Positions 40,034 to 53,237 are shown, counted from the first letter of the stretch. The stretch: 64,000 nt of DNA from Azorinus chamasolen (GCA_963576725.1 OY755246.1:70610371-70674370), one strand, 5' to 3'. The notes: a model not told the origin generated them from the sequence alone. Numbers and translations: made by a program.

Positions 40034-42071
40034 TCAGACTGTCCACCAATATTGTTATAATTTTATACTGCTATTTCACAGCGGTCTCAGATTAGCTGAG
40101 GCATTGAAATAACGCTTGCTCAGACTGACATCCTGACAATGTTTTTCTAATATCGTTATTAATTATAGTGTAACCTTAAGTTTTAGGTTAAAATGTTTGG
40201 TTTACAGGACAAAATATCGGCGGAAAAGCATAGTTTCTGTAAGGGTAAACACGTTATCTTATATACTTCTTTACACCATAGTAGATAATGTTATAATAGC
40301 ACAGAAAAAGACCCGCTCAAGTGCTGCTTATTCCAAGATGTACCGGTATTTGAATTTAAATATATTGTATATAACACAAATATAACATTCAGCTCGAAAT
40401 GGTTAATAGTTGGAGTCCCTAAATGACAATTGCTTCTCATAGCACTGGGTTTGATCCTTGTCTTAGTCTGATCGTCAAGTAAGGATGCCTTGCAGCTTGT
40501 AAGTAAACTGAAATGCTACTAACGTCATGTAAAACCAAATCAATGTTTATTACAAAAAATATTAAGAGCACTAATTTAAGTGCCATTTAAGCAACGGTTT
40601 ATTAATTTAGCTGTTATGATTTCTCAAAATACTACTTGGTAAAGAGTAACAGCTAAATCCGATGTGTTTGGTTTGTGATGAAATAAATGACTGTAATCAA
40701 TACCTAAAAAGGATTTATTTAAAATCTGGAGCAGGTGGGCCTAACGGTAAAGGTAGTAGATAGTAAAGATGTTTTAAAAAATGCCCTTACTGGTTTTTGT
40801 TAAAGCTGCACAGAGAAAGTCGTCGTTTCAGCTAATTTAGTTCCTTATATATATGTAATTGATATTATGATACTGTGGAAATGAATTTATTTAAAAACAA
40901 TTTTGTATCTTATTTCAACAAAAAAGCCTTTAATGACCACGAGTTTCTGTCAGAACGATACACCCTTATGCCACATTTTCCAGATTATAGTAAATGCTTC
41001 AAATTGCATTCGACAGTCATCACATTTATCAGTGACTCTGTAAAGTATATAATATGGAAACACGTCGAATTCCGTCTAAAGAGTAAAATCCGTCTAAATG
41101 AAGCAACGGACAGTATTGTATGCATGTTCAAAAATGGTACTGTGCCAGTCTCAGTTTCACTGTCTGTGAAAACAGACAACAGTATGACCAGTTAGGTGCT
41201 GGTGTGATTTGGCCGAGGAGCGTTTCAGCAAATTCTGATCTCCGTCTGTCATTCTCGTTAATACGCTTTTGTTAGGAAAACAACAGAATCGATTGCATTA
41301 AAAGAACAGTTAAAACAATTACGGTAACATATGCATATGGGGTATGCAAACAAATGGTACAATGCATTTCCGCGAGAACTGCACACGTATTTAGGCATTG
41401 GGTCGATTTGGCCGAGGACGCATCAGCTGTTTTGCTCTTCGTCTGTCTATTTCCTACTCGTTTGTAAACAAAACAATAGAACTACAAGCAAGGTTTTACG
41501 CAAGCGTAAAATGGCTGCGTAACATGTATTTAAGCAGGATAGAAGAAAAAGAGGGAGCAATATTGGGGAAACACGACTGTTATGTATGGATTAATACATG
41601 TAGCAGAAACGGGGGAATGTTTTAATGAGCCATGATGCATAATACCTGTGTTTGACACCATTAATACACATTACGTCACAGATCAATGTTATTCATTTGC
41701 TGAAACACACTGACGTAAAAACCATTATCACATTAAGTGATGTTCACAAGGCATACAGACTCCCATACTTACAGTCTACATGAAATTATTCCAATAGGTC
41801 GACTCAATGCCCATTAACTTTTTCACTTTTATTGTCCCCAAATTAAGAAGATGTTAGTATAGGATAATTATACATTTAAGTTGAAGCAAATTCATGCACA
41901 ATGGTGAAATATGCAAAGCGGTCAATAAAACCACAAGTAAAAGGTCTCGGCTAAATAACTTTAACAAAGCCAAAATACAAACAAAGGACTTATAATTTTA
42001 TGTACAAAATGGTTTTAAACCAAAAGCACGTGTACTAAGGGTGCTAAGAAAATATGGAAGAAAAAAAAATA
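40034..42071. other. No supported gene
   Basis: About 2 kb. A diverged direct duplication is visible: gatttggccgagga...cgtctgtc...ttaggaaaacaacagaa (41210-41288) and gatttggccgagga...cgtctgtctat...aacaaaacaatagaac (41404-41482). A 106-codon frame at 40875-41195 has no recognisable motif. Confidence 0.4.
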
Positions 42072-42146
42072 ATTCAGCTTCCACCGAGGATCGAACTCAC
42101 GACCTCACGATTACTAGTCCATCGATATAACCCTTAGACCACGCTG
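42072..42146 (-). tRNA. tRNA-like sequence, probably a pseudogene or SINE head
   Basis: Read on the minus strand it has an A-box-like GTGGTCTAAGGGTTA, a seven-base loop CTAGTAA in the anticodon position and a T-loop GAGTTCGATCCTC. The acceptor stem does not pair and the anticodon stem is poor, so a functional tRNA is unlikely. Confidence 0.45.
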
Positions 42147-42661
42147 ACAGTTATGCTTAGAGATGTGATTTCAATTACTTATACATAATTCACTAGCATT
42201 TTCACTGAAACTGGATCATGCAGAAAAGAAAGAAATAACCCCGACAAAAGTATGCTGAGAAAAAAATATGAATGAAAATAAATAAAATAAATGAATATAT
42301 ATAAATAAAAACTTGTCTCACAGTAAACCATATTTATTAAAAAGATTGGCTTTTATAGAAACACAGGACCGCAGAAACGCATCGTCAAAATTTAAAGCCG
42401 TATCAGTGTGGGCTGCTTTCGCAGCCCAATAACGCTGATAACTGTTGAAAAAGCAACAATTTTTTTGCATTGTATATACCTACGTTATTGGTTATTAGTA
42501 TTTCTGCGCAGGCAGCCTGTTGCCCCATATGCGTTCCTAATCTTCTTTTTAATTTTTATTCATTTTCAATTATATTCTAATATTTTGTTATTATTTTTTA
42601 CAAGTTATTATTAATATTTATTGTTGTTTTGTACGGACAGTGTTTTTATAAAAAAAATATT
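42147..42661. other. No feature seen
   Basis: AT-rich; includes short IR gggctgctttcgcagccc at 42410-42427. Confidence 0.4.
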
Positions 42662-42849
42662 GGTCACTGGTTAGAATCGAACTCAAGACCCCGCACATGC
42701 AAGCCCAGATACATATCCACTGCACCAAGACAACTATGTTGAAAACCTTGCAGCTTGCTAAGGCTTTTAAAAATAAAGAATCGCTGTAGTCGCTTCGTTT
42801 GGTTTACATTAGAGTCGGTCATGTTTTGTTCCAAAATAAGTTGGTCTAT
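42662..42849 (-). mobile_element. tRNA-derived SINE, copy B
   Basis: Same element and orientation as 5466-5652, with about 85-90 percent identity by eye. The tRNA-like end reads GAGTTCGATTCTAACCAGTG on the minus strand; the opposite end shares attttggaacaaaacatgac. Confidence 0.7.
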
Positions 42850-43655
42850 TATCAATATCCGTATAAACAGTCAAAAACCGTCTAGTGTTTTGTCAACAAA
42901 TAATAAAGGAGAAACACACAAATAAATAATACGTTTGTGTCCGTATCGGAATATTCGCCAATCGTCACTCACATTGGAAGGTCATTTCCCGTCATTTTTA
43001 GATGTATTATTTCTGTAGGTAGGTGAATTTCTCTGTATCCAAACTGCTGATATTAATGCTTTTTCGATGTCAAATAACGCAACTTCAATGTGTAAGCTAT
43101 CCGAATACTGCTAAATTCTTAGAAAACCGCCGACTTTTTATGAGCCGAAAAACGTCGTCGATTAGGGTCTACAACAGACACGTCGGCCAATGTCCGATAA
43201 CTTTCTGAACAACGCTATGAATATTAATAGAGTTTTGTAAAAACAAACAGCTAATGTATGTCAGTCGAGAGAATAAAAGGTATATTGCGTGATACTTTAC
43301 GTGCATGTATATCGAGTTCCTATGGAGACACAATATATATTCCTACTATAGTTATCACGTTCTTCCGTATAGTGGTAAAACCTTCTCCGCGATATTTTGT
43401 TACATTGTTTTTGTTGCATTGTTAATAATGTTTCTCTCATACTGTCAATGTTTACATATATATTTTGTCCTCATGTGCTTTAAAGTTCAATGGAATCATT
43501 TGAAAAAACTAAACTATATTTACAACAAATTCCGTGTCTGACGGACGTGTTTAGAACTGTTATTTCTGAGGTATTAACACTCGTTTTTTCGATACGAACA
43601 ACTATTTCGTAGCTAAATACTTTAGTGTGAACTTAGTTTTAAGTCACATAGAATA
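42850..43655. other. No feature seen
   Basis: Flank of the LTR element; no repeat or exon supported. Confidence 0.45.
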
Positions 43656-43659
43656 CGAT
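43656..43659. repeat. Left target-site duplication CGAT
   Basis: CGAT directly precedes the left LTR and also directly follows the outermost right LTR fragment (53444-53447). Confidence 0.7.
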
Positions 43660-44246
43660 TGTAACCAGGGGTTGAAACGAAGAATAATAAAAACGTCTGC
43701 CGGTTCCAATAAATTTATATTCAGAACAAAACAGCCTGAAACAATATAAACACTTATAAGTATCACAGACTAAAGGTTTCAAACAATTCAGAGTTCCGAT
43801 ATTCCCGTTACTCGCGGTCTAAATATACCAAATAATTAACAATGGAATTAGAATGGTTTTCTAGATAAATATAAGTAACTTACCAGGCTATGGCACGCTA
43901 AATGAATTTATAATATTACGAATAGAATAAAGTAGCTGTGAGCAGCAATTCTATGTATCTAATAAGATATACTGTCGAGGTGCTTACACCTTGACTATAT
44001 GACGAAGAGTGCCGGGTTAGTATAATTATCTAGTGACGAAGCTGTTTAAGCGGGAAGAAGGGTGGATGGGAAGGTTCTATAATTAGGTGCTCGTGCAAAG
44101 TGACCACTCGCTCACCAAACCAGTTATACAACTCATTCATTCATCAAGCATACTATGGAATGTGCGGCGAATACACGTAAACCGGATATGACGTACTATG
44201 GCAAAATACCACGATAACATCCATATACAATGAAACCTGGTCAACA
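43660..44246 (-). repeat. 3' LTR, 587 bp
   Basis: On the minus strand it begins TGTTGACCAGG and ends GGTTACA (TG...CA). By eye identical to 51382-51968. Confidence 0.92.
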
Positions 44247-44260
44247 TACTCCCCCTCTTG
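44247..44260 (-). promoter_or_regulatory. Polypurine tract
   Basis: Minus strand AAGAGGGGGAGTA immediately upstream of the 3' LTR TG; the standard plus-strand primer position in LTR elements. Confidence 0.8.
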
Positions 44261-44777
44261 AAGAAAATGTCTCCTGGCATTTCACTATTATAAACCAGTG
44301 TAAAATACCAGACTACCAGCCACATGTACTACATATTAACATTAAACAAATGATGAAATGATACATAGATCCCAAAGTCACTTGCACTTCCAAATTTAAA
44401 TGAAACCAGCTATTTTTCTTAAAATAAAACAATAGTATGGACAATGGAGTATCGGCTAGGAAGAACATGAATTCATATAATTATGGGAAAACAATGAAGT
44501 AGTTATAAAAGCAAATCCACTTCAGTATATTAATAACTGACATAATAGACAGGTATGAAACTATTATGAAAGTTTGATATCTAAAGATATCATTTGGATA
44601 TCGGTCCAAGATATCAAAATGTATACTGAAAAACAGATATACATGTACATATAAACAGTTCTGGCATCAGTATAACATACTGATACATAAGCCAGTGTAT
44701 CCTGTTGACAGGAAAAGTATAAATAGTATTGAATAAGTAACTGTGCTGCAGCTACACAAAGAATTCAACATCTTGCA

Positions 44778-46073
44778 CTAGCTGGACTGGTGTAACCCAC
44801 TGACCGTAGCGTTCTGGTGGCTTCCTGGTCCGAGAAGGACGAGAAAGAGGAATACTTGCTGGAGAGCAGAAGGAATGTCTGTTGTAACAACAGGCTGCGG
44901 GACTTGTGGTGTGGGGCCGCCCACCACTGAACTCCCAAGACCGGTCTGGTCCCTACTATATAGTATAGTAGACTCTGTGCGAGACGGAGAACTGAGAAAG
45001 CTCGAACCAAGGCTCGAACCAGGGACCCGGTCAGAAGAAGGATTAGGGGGGATAGAAGGGGTAGCACGGTCAGTGGTATTGGAGGGCAAGAAAATAGAAC
45101 TCCTGATGTCAGATCCGGATCTCCTCTGGGGAATGATGTATCTTGGGATAGAATCATCCGAAGAGTCCGAAGAATCTGTTCCGCTATCAGAGCTGAGTCT
45201 GATCCTTGACCTGGTTGGTACTCGCTGTGGTTTGGAGGCTTTGGGTTGGGTCACAGGTTCAAACGGGTCTGGAGTAGGGGGCATCACACTGAATTGCAGA
45301 AGCATATTCCTATGCAGCTTCCTAACTGGGCCTTGGCCATCCTCCCGCTGAACCTCAAACACTGGCAAATCAGGATTAGGGACCCTCAACACTCGGTAGG
45401 GAGACTCCTCCCAACGGTCCGCTAATTTGTGTTTGCCCTGGAACCCAACTGCCCGGACAAGCACTCTATCACCGACCTCCAGCTTCGCTGCAGTGACCTT
45501 GCGGTCATAAAGGGCTTTTCCCTTTTCTGCATTACGAGCAGCCTCTTGGGTAGCCTTATCATAAGCGTACCGCAAGCGCTGACGAAGCCTATTTACATAT
45601 GTCGGCTTGTCCGTGCTGCCATCCCTGGGACATGTGCCCATAAGGATGTCAACAGCTAGTTTGGGATGCCATCCAAACATCAGATAGTGCGGAGAGAAAC
45701 AGGTGGCTTCACTCCGAGTGGCATTATAGGCCTGCACCAAAGGACCAACAAAAGAACTCCAGTCGGCTTTCTGGTCTGCTTCGAGCGTTCCCAGCATTTT
45801 AAGAAGAGACTGGTTAAAGCGCTCACAGGATCCATCGCCCATGGGGTGATAAGGTGTAGTGTGAGACTTTGTAGTGCCGGCAATCTTACAAAGCTCCTTT
45901 ATCACCTTGCTCTCAAAGTTTCTCCCCTGATCGCTATGTAGACGGTCAGGAAAAGAATAAAACTTAATAAAGTTCTCATAGAGAGCTTTAGCCGTGGTCT
46001 GGGCAGTCTGATTCCTGCAAGGAATAGCCTGAGCATAGCTAGTCGGTAATGACCAGGATATGCTCATAACCAC
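44778..46073 (-). pseudogene. pol: pol: integrase core and C-terminal region
   Basis: Contains the integrase catalytic residues (HSDQG, and Glu in SCERFNQ), a GPY/F-like region (DRWEESPYRVL) and a long Ser/Pro-rich tail. It is separated from the preceding pol frame by a short deletion near 46035-46045 that removes the start of the core just after the first catalytic Asp region. Compared with the second copy at 52474-53237 it lacks one A near 44857, so the last ~40 codons are out of frame. About five differences separate the two copies over 1.27 kb. Confidence 0.88.
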
Positions 46074-47775
46074 CCCGTGACTTCTCTAAAGAGAGACAGT
46101 CCATACAGACGAGCTCCATGGGCCTGGAAGTGGTTATTGGGACCATCTCAGCCAACTGCAATGGGGTCTTTCTGCGAATGCAGCGCCCACAGTGTTCTAC
46201 CTTGGCATTTACCCCTTTCTCAAGGCCAGGCCAGTAGAACCTTTGCCTAGCAAGCCAAAGGGTCTTTTCTTTGCCAGGGTATCCAATATCATCGTGAACA
46301 CCCTTCAGGGCTGTAGCCCGGAAAGACTCTGGGAGGACCAACTGTTTGACGGGTTCACCATTCAGCGACGTGGTTCTGTAGAGAATGTCATTGTCAAGAG
46401 AAAGACGATTCCATTCTCTCAGGAGTTTCTGGACCTCAGGTAACTCCTTCCCAATACTTCTCCCTCTGGGGCGAGAACCACGTTGCAAAAAGGAAATAAC
46501 CCTAGCGATAGCTTTGTCCTGACTATGCTCAAATTTCCAGTCGACTTTGAGACTTGTATGCTGACCCATACCCCCCCCCCCGGCCGAAGGAGGAGAATGA
46601 GCGGTAGCAATGGTGTCAGCTAAAGGTATGTTAGCAGTGACAGCCTGGCAGATAGCCTCAATGACATCTGGAAAGACTTGCGGCTTTCTAGATAGGCCAT
46701 CAGCATCGGCATTAAGCTTGCCTGGTCTGTAAGAGATGGTAAAATGGTAATTAGCTAAAGCAGCTACCCATCTATGACCAGTGGCATCAAGCTTAGCCGA
46801 CGTCAAGACATAAGTAAGTGGGTTATTGTCTGTAACTACACTGAAAGTATTACCGCAAAGGTAATCATGAAATTTTTCAGTGACGGCCCACTTCAAAGCT
46901 AGAAATTCCAACTTATGAGCTGGATATTTCTTCTCGCTAGGTCTGAGTCCTCGGCTTGCGTAAGCGACTACCCGCTCTACGCCATCCTGCACCTGATACA
47001 AAACTGCACCCAACCCAGTGCCACTGCTGTCAGTATGCAGAATGAAAGGCAGAGAGTAGTCTGCATAGGCTAGAACTGGGGCAGAGGTGAGCTCCTCGAT
47101 AACAGTATCGAAAGCTAGCTGTTCAGTTGTACCCCAGGTCCACACTGTGGGACGCTTAGGCTTTTTGGATTTGGGTTTCCTACCCGAAGTACAGTGACCT
47201 TTCAGAAGAGAGTTCAAAGGTTCCACAATGGTAGCATAGCGAGAAATAAAGCGCCTGTAATATCCCGCAAAGCCAAGAAATTGGCGCAATTCCTTAACAT
47301 TCGTAGGAACTGGCCAGGACTTGATAGAAGAAACCTTCTCGGGATCAGTATGGATCCCGTCCTTGGAAAAAACATGTCCAAGATAGGTCACTGACTCCAT
47401 AAAAAGCTCACACTTAGAAGGTTTAAGCTTGAGGCCATGTACAGCAAGCCTATGAAAAACTGACCCAAGACGTTCAATATGATCGTCGAAAGTTTTCGAA
47501 AAGATGAGAATGTCATCTAAGAAGACAAGACAGTCTCGAAGATGCAAATCGCCCATGCAACGCTCGGTAAGCCTCTGAAATGTGGCAGGTGCGTTAGTTA
47601 AACCGAAACCGAGGCGATTCCATTCATAAAAACCAAGATTGACTACACTAAAGGCTGTCTTAGGTTTATCCTCCTCCTCTACTTCAACATTCCAATAGCC
47701 GGAGCGAAGATCAAGCTTGCTGTACATTGAAGAGCCAACAAGACAATCAGTAATGTCGTCAAAACGCGGAAGCAT
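46039..47775 (-). pseudogene. pol: pol: reverse transcriptase, RNase H, integrase zinc-binding domain
   Basis: RT palm with the FLDD catalytic motif (CLVFLDDILIFS), RNase H (HTDSSGTGLGAVLYQ, and TDNNPL later) and the integrase HHCC domain (HDDIGYPG ... CGRC). It ends at a stop shortly after the integrase core begins (VITD). Frame differs from both neighbours, so at least two indels lie in pol. Confidence 0.92.
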
Positions 47776-48874
47776 GTAAGCTCCTTGTTTTTGAGTTCAG
47801 CAGTCTCCAATCGATACAAAATCTGAGACTACCGTCCTTTTTCCTGACAAGGACGACATTATTCGACCAGGGGCTCTCAGATTCCCTGATGACATCAGCT
47901 TCAAGCATCTCCTTGATATGCTGTTTTACCTCCTCATAAAGACCAGGAGGTATCTTCCGATATGGTTGCTTAAAGGGCTTAGGATCCTCCAGCACTATCT
48001 TATGTTTAAGAAGTCCTGTGCAACCAATATCGGTGGGTCCAGTGGAAAAAACATGTTTCCACTTACCAAGAACTTGGTGAACTCTGAGTAACTGCTCAGG
48101 AGTAAGACTCTCAGTGTTAATTTTAACACCCAAATCAGAAGAGGTGGTAGTAGTCTGAGGGGTGGGAAGAGAAGAAGCCAAGTTGTCAACTACAGAGACT
48201 TCTGACAGTTGACAGATCCTATTTCTAGGATTGAGGGTGATAGGTTTCGCCGTGATGTTACAAACACGAACAGAAAACTTACAGTATGACCCTGTGCGTT
48301 GAACATCAACAACCCTAGGGCAAACCAAATATCCTGGGTTCCCATCAGGGGTATTCTCAGTGACAAGTTGAGAAATATCAGGGTCAATATCACGTACAAT
48401 ACAGTTCAGGAAAGCTGTTTCATACGGCTTCAGCGTAGTGCTGACTTTCCCAGAGAACTTGGCATTAAAAGTAACAGATTGCAAAGATGCAAAAGCTATC
48501 TGCCACTCCTCAGACATATCTGGCTTCAGATCAGAATCTCTAAATAGACGAATGACATTGGTGCCAATGATAACAGGGGTAGCACCACTGAATTTGTTGT
48601 CCGGAATTACAAGGACAGGTACATGAAAATTGGTTGAGTGTCCCTGTACTTTGAGAGTACATTCAATATATCCAGAATAATCTAACCGTGAACCATCAGC
48701 GGTTGAAAGAGAAAGTCCGAAATCACCAAGAGGTAAAATTTCAGAACAAATAGACTTGGCTGCAGACTCGGATATGGTAGAAACCATAGCACCAGAATCT
48801 ATCAGTGCCTCAAAAGGCTTGTCATTCAAAAGAATGCATGACTTGTTGGAACTTCCAACCAAACGATCAAGCAA
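47759..48874 (-). pseudogene. pol: pol: aspartic protease and N-terminal reverse transcriptase
   Basis: Retroviral-type protease signature LIDSGAMVST near the start, a spacer, then RT fingers (CIDWRLLN) before a stop caused by a frameshift at about 47770-47800. The frame stays open 5' through the gag stop in the -1 register, consistent with expression by -1 frameshifting, which is inferred. Confidence 0.88.
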
Positions 48875-48921
48875 GTGGCCTGTGTCTTCACCAGCCTCTG
48901 TCCGGCCCCCAACAGAGACGG

Positions 48922-49857
48922 TTAAGCTTTTGGCTGGGACCTGTAGTAATTGCCCCTGCCACGGTTAAAACCACGGCCTGACTGACCTCGACCACGCCCT
49001 CTACCATTATAAGGTCGGGACTGGTAGGACTGAAAGTTACCCGAACCTTGTGATGAGGCAGTCTGAGAACAAGGGGTCTTCAACTGGTCAAGCTTTTCCA
49101 ACACTTTATCCAGTTTGGAGTCAAACTGACTCCACCTGAGATACTTGCAGATTGAGTCTCTGCTCCAAGTCGTTAAATCGGCTTTCAAAAGAAAAGGACT
49201 GGTCTGACATGACCGCATTGGCTTGAGCCTTCAACTTGCCCGAAGATTGAGTGGGCGTCACAGACCGAGAGAGAGAGATTTCTTTCTCGACCTGACGGAT
49301 TTCCCTAAGTAGGGTATTATAATCCGTAAGAGTGTCGTACTTATGCCGAGTCTGCGCCTTAATGTTGTCTGAAGAAAGGGACACCCAAAATTTATGCCTT
49401 AAAAGGTCGTCCTTAGAGGCAGCGGTTAGCAGACCTTTGTCTATAGCAGACTGTAGAATGGTCTCTAACCTGCAACCAAAAGAAGTGGAAACATCTCCAA
49501 ACATGGCAATATATCGGACGCAGAAGCAGATTCACCTAAAGGGATCATTATTTTCCTAGCCGTACCCTTTAAGGACCTACGCATGGCCAAAAGAATAACA
49601 TGATCAGTAACATCTGGGTCACTCTGGAGGCACCTTACCTCGTACCTCCACTCAATATAAACACAGTCGCCTTTCTGCAATGGTTCATCTCCTGAAAATG
49701 AGGGTAATTTTGGAACATAAGGGGAGATATTTAAAGGCCTACTAGTTCCCAAACTATCATTGCAAACAGGGGTGGAAGTGTTAAAACTCTTGCCCCTACC
49801 CAGGCCATACTTAAGAGGCGTTACAATATCCTTGAGACTATACTGACTGGTAGCCAT
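48922..49857 (-). pseudogene. gag: gag, two frame breaks, RGG-rich C-terminus
   Basis: Starts at an ATG in strong context (ACCATGG, 49857). Three consecutive segments (49857-49505, 49504-49129, about 49128-48922) lie in frames 1, 2, 1, so two compensating one-base indels break it near 49505 and 49129. The middle segment is a charged, coiled-coil-prone region (LREIRQVEKEISLS). The C-terminus is an Arg-Gly box (GRGRGRGQSGRGFNRGRG) in the place where most gypsy Gags carry a CCHC zinc knuckle; no knuckle is present. Confidence 0.8.
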
Positions 49858-51361
49858 GGTGAGACAGGAAATCAAAAGTAAAACCAAGGACAAAATGAAA
49901 ATATACTTAAACTTATATCCTAAACCCCTTGGTGGTTACCGCCACACTCCTATCCAGTGGACACTAGTATCAATACATAAAATAGACCCACTAAAGCAAT
50001 GACAAACCTGTAAAATTTAACCAAAACTGCAACAAATGACCGGTATAAAGGACCCTGTAAAACAAACAATCACTCCAATTACACTCTCACACACACTCAC
50101 CGTGTAGGGCTGGTTAGAAAGAATTTAATGAGGGTGGGGTACAAGTTACACAAATTTTATACCAGGTTCTAACTAAGATCTATATTATTCAAGAGCTAGA
50201 ATCTATACCCAGTATACCTTTCAATATCTATATTTATATCTATGTATAGATCACAAGATCTACTTCATGTAAATTTTATTTCACATGTTATACTACACAT
50301 ATAACAAAATATATGCAATACGTTTACCCAGACAGATAGGCCAAAACACGGTCAAATCATTCAATTTATATAACACATGTCAAATATACACAAGCCAATA
50401 CACAAATTGTAAGAACCTCTGGACAGCACAAGTACTGTCAATTCAATAGCACATACACAGTAAACTATCGAGTGTCACTCAAAATCAAAGCAAAACCAGT
50501 AAACATAATCCAAAACAAAAGTATACGCTTCCGAAAAAGGAAAGAAATATTAAACCAAATGCTCAAAATCAGCGAAAATAAACAAAAACTTACGAAAACA
50601 GAAAATTCCTCGGGTTTCCGGAAGTCAGAAACAGCTGTGAAGTCGCTTCCGGTTTACCGAACCCCAAAACGAGGCTTCAATGAAATTCCCGTAAAACTAA
50701 AATTGACACTCGATAAGAAGACGGAACGCTATCTGCACGGGCTAGATATTATTAAAATATACTAGTCATCACATAGCCACCGACTGCCGTGCAAATAAAC
50801 AACAAAATCACGAAAATGAAAAATTGACACGTGACCTCACTGAAGTATTGTGAAAATGGGTCACAACACCCCAGTAAGACCGACTTGCCTCTAAATACAA
50901 AATGACAGTACTGGACAAAGGCACTTACCTTAAATATCACAAATATCCATCCAAATAACACTATACACAATATTAAAACTCACTATTAAAACTATCACAG
51001 TCTTCCTTCCGCCGCTGACTCCAAAACACGTGTGTCCACACAAAACATATACAAACACAAGTTGTGACGTCACGTCACGTGACTCTTCCAAAGAAAACGA
51101 TGCCTGCTAGAAAAGGACTCTCCGCGGAAAAGAGTTCCTTAGGTCCGCGCGACTAGTGCACTATTTACAGAAAAAAACACAACTATATATATATATTACT
51201 ATATATATATACCACTCGCGAGTGGCCACAAAACTGCTCCTCACGGTGTAAACGTTGGCTGGTTCGACCCTATACAAATAAGTGCTGGTCCTGCGCTGGG
51301 TAACACAGCGCGTCCTCTGCCGCCGGACCCTCTGGTTGCCACGCCCAGCTGTCTGTCTGAA
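49858..51361 (-). other. Long 5' leader of the LTR element
   Basis: About 1.5 kb between primer-binding site and gag with no gag-like coding. A 97-codon plus-strand frame at 50472-50765 is antisense to the element and unsupported. Confidence 0.6.
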
Positions 51362-51379
51362 ATCCTGCCGGGATCGCCA
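51362..51379 (-). promoter_or_regulatory. tRNA primer-binding site
   Basis: Minus strand TGGCGATCCCGGCAGGAT, two bases after the LTR end. The complement ends in CGCCA, as a tRNA 3' end must. I do not assign the tRNA. Confidence 0.75.
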
Positions 51380-51381
51380 AT

Positions 51382-51968
51382 TGTAACCAGGGGTTGAAAC
51401 GAAGAATAATAAAAACGTCTGCCGGTTCCAATAAATTTATATTCAGAACAAAACAGCCTGAAACAATATAAACACTTATAAGTATCACAGACTAAAGGTT
51501 TCAAACAATTCAGAGTTCCGATATTCCCGTTACTCGCGGTCTAAATATACCAAATAATTAACAATGGAATTAGAATGGTTTTCTAGATAAATATAAGTAA
51601 CTTACCAGGCTATGGCACGCTAAATGAATTTATAATATTACGAATAGAATAAAGTAGCTGTGAGCAGCAATTCTATGTATCTAATAAGATATACTGTCGA
51701 GGTGCTTACACCTTGACTATATGACGAAGAGTGCCGGGTTAGTATAATTATCTAGTGACGAAGCTGTTTAAGCGGGAAGAAGGGTGGATGGGAAGGTTCT
51801 ATAATTAGGTGCTCGTGCAAAGTGACCACTCGCTCACCAAACCAGTTATACAACTCATTCATTCATCAAGCATACTATGGAATGTGCGGCGAATACACGT
51901 AAACCGGATATGACGTACTATGGCAAAATACCACGATAACATCCATATACAATGAAACCTGGTCAACA
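51382..51968 (-). repeat. Middle LTR, 587 bp
   Basis: Serves as 5' LTR of the longer element and 3' LTR of the deleted one. Same length and, by eye, same sequence as 43660-44246. Confidence 0.92.
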
Positions 51969-52473
51969 TACTCCCCCTCTTGAAGAAAATGTCTCCTGGC
52001 ATTTCACTATTATAAACCAGTGTAAAATACCAGACTACCAGCCACATGTACTACATATTAACATTAAACAAATGATGAAATGATACATAGATCCCAAAGT
52101 CACTTGCACTTCCAAATTTAAATGAAACCAGCTATTTTTCTTAAAATAAAACAATAGTATGGACAATGGAGTATCGGCTAGGAAGAACATGAATTCATAT
52201 AATTATGGGAAAACAATGAAGTAGTTATAAAAGCAAATCCACTTCAGTATATTAATAACTGACATAATAGACAGGTATGAAACTATTATGAAAGTTTGAT
52301 ATCTAAAGATATCATTTGGATATCGGTCCAAGATATCAAAATGTATACTGAAAAACAGATATACATGTACATATAAACAGTTCTGGCATCAGTATAACAT
52401 ACTGATACATAAGCCAGTGTATCCTGTTGACAGGAAAAGTATAAATAGTATTGAATAAGTAACTGTGCTGCAG

Positions 52474-53237
52474 CTACACAACAAATTCAACATCTTGCAC
52501 TAGCTGGACTGGTGTAACCCACTGACCGTAGCGTTCTGGTGGCTTCCTGGTCCGAGAAGGACGAGAAAGAGGAATACTTGCTGGAGAAGCAGAAGGAATG
52601 TCTGTTGTAACAACAGGCTGCGGGACTTGTGGTGTGGGGCCGCCCACCACTGAACTCCCAAGACCGGTCTGGTCCCTACTATATAGTATAGTAGACTCTG
52701 TGCGAGACGGAGAACTGAGAAAGCTCGAACCAAGGCTCGAACCAGGGACCCGGTCAGAAGAAGGATTAGGGGGGATAGAAGGGGTAGCACGGTCAGTGGT
52801 ATTGGAGGGCAAGAAAATAGAACTCCTGATGTCAGATCCGGATCTCCTCTGGGGAATGATGTATCTTGGGATAGAATCATCCGAAGAGTCCGAAGAATCT
52901 GTTCCGCTATCAGAGCTGAGTCTGATCCTTGACCTGGTTGGTACTCGCTGTGGTTTGGAGGCTTTGGGTTGGGTCACAGGTTCAAACGGGTCTGGAGTAG
53001 GGGGCATCACACTGAATTGCAGAAGCATATTCCTATGCAGCTTCCTGACTTGGCCTTGGCCATCCTCCCGCTGAACCTCAAACACTGGCAAATCAGGATT
53101 AGGGACCCTCAACACTCGGTAGGGAGACTCCTCCCAACGGTCCGCTAATTTGTGTTTGCCCTGGAACCCAACTGCCCGGACAAGCACTCTATCACCGACC
53201 TCCAGCTTCGCTGCAGTGACCTTGCGGTCATAAAGGG
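52474..53237 (-). pseudogene. pol: Second, partial copy of the 3' end of pol
   Basis: Duplicates 44750-45514 (integrase C-terminus and tail) and keeps its frame to a natural stop at 52474. Truncated upstream where it is joined directly to LTR sequence at 53237/53238 (ataaaggg|acgaagctg). Confidence 0.9.

Noticed and set aside
40875..41195. 106-codon plus-strand frame
   Set aside because: No motif, splice sites or conservation evidence; the length is compatible with chance.
42072..42146. Functional tRNA gene with AGT anticodon
   Set aside because: The acceptor and anticodon stems do not pair properly; better explained as a tRNA-derived relic.
44875..45941. Plus-strand frames of 158, 76 and 91 codons over the retrotransposon
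   Set aside because: Antisense shadows of pol; the first recurs at 52598 only because pol is duplicated there.
50472..50765. 97-codon Lys-rich plus-strand frame in the LTR leader
   Set aside because: Antisense to the element, AT/Lys-biased, no motif and no promoter evidence.
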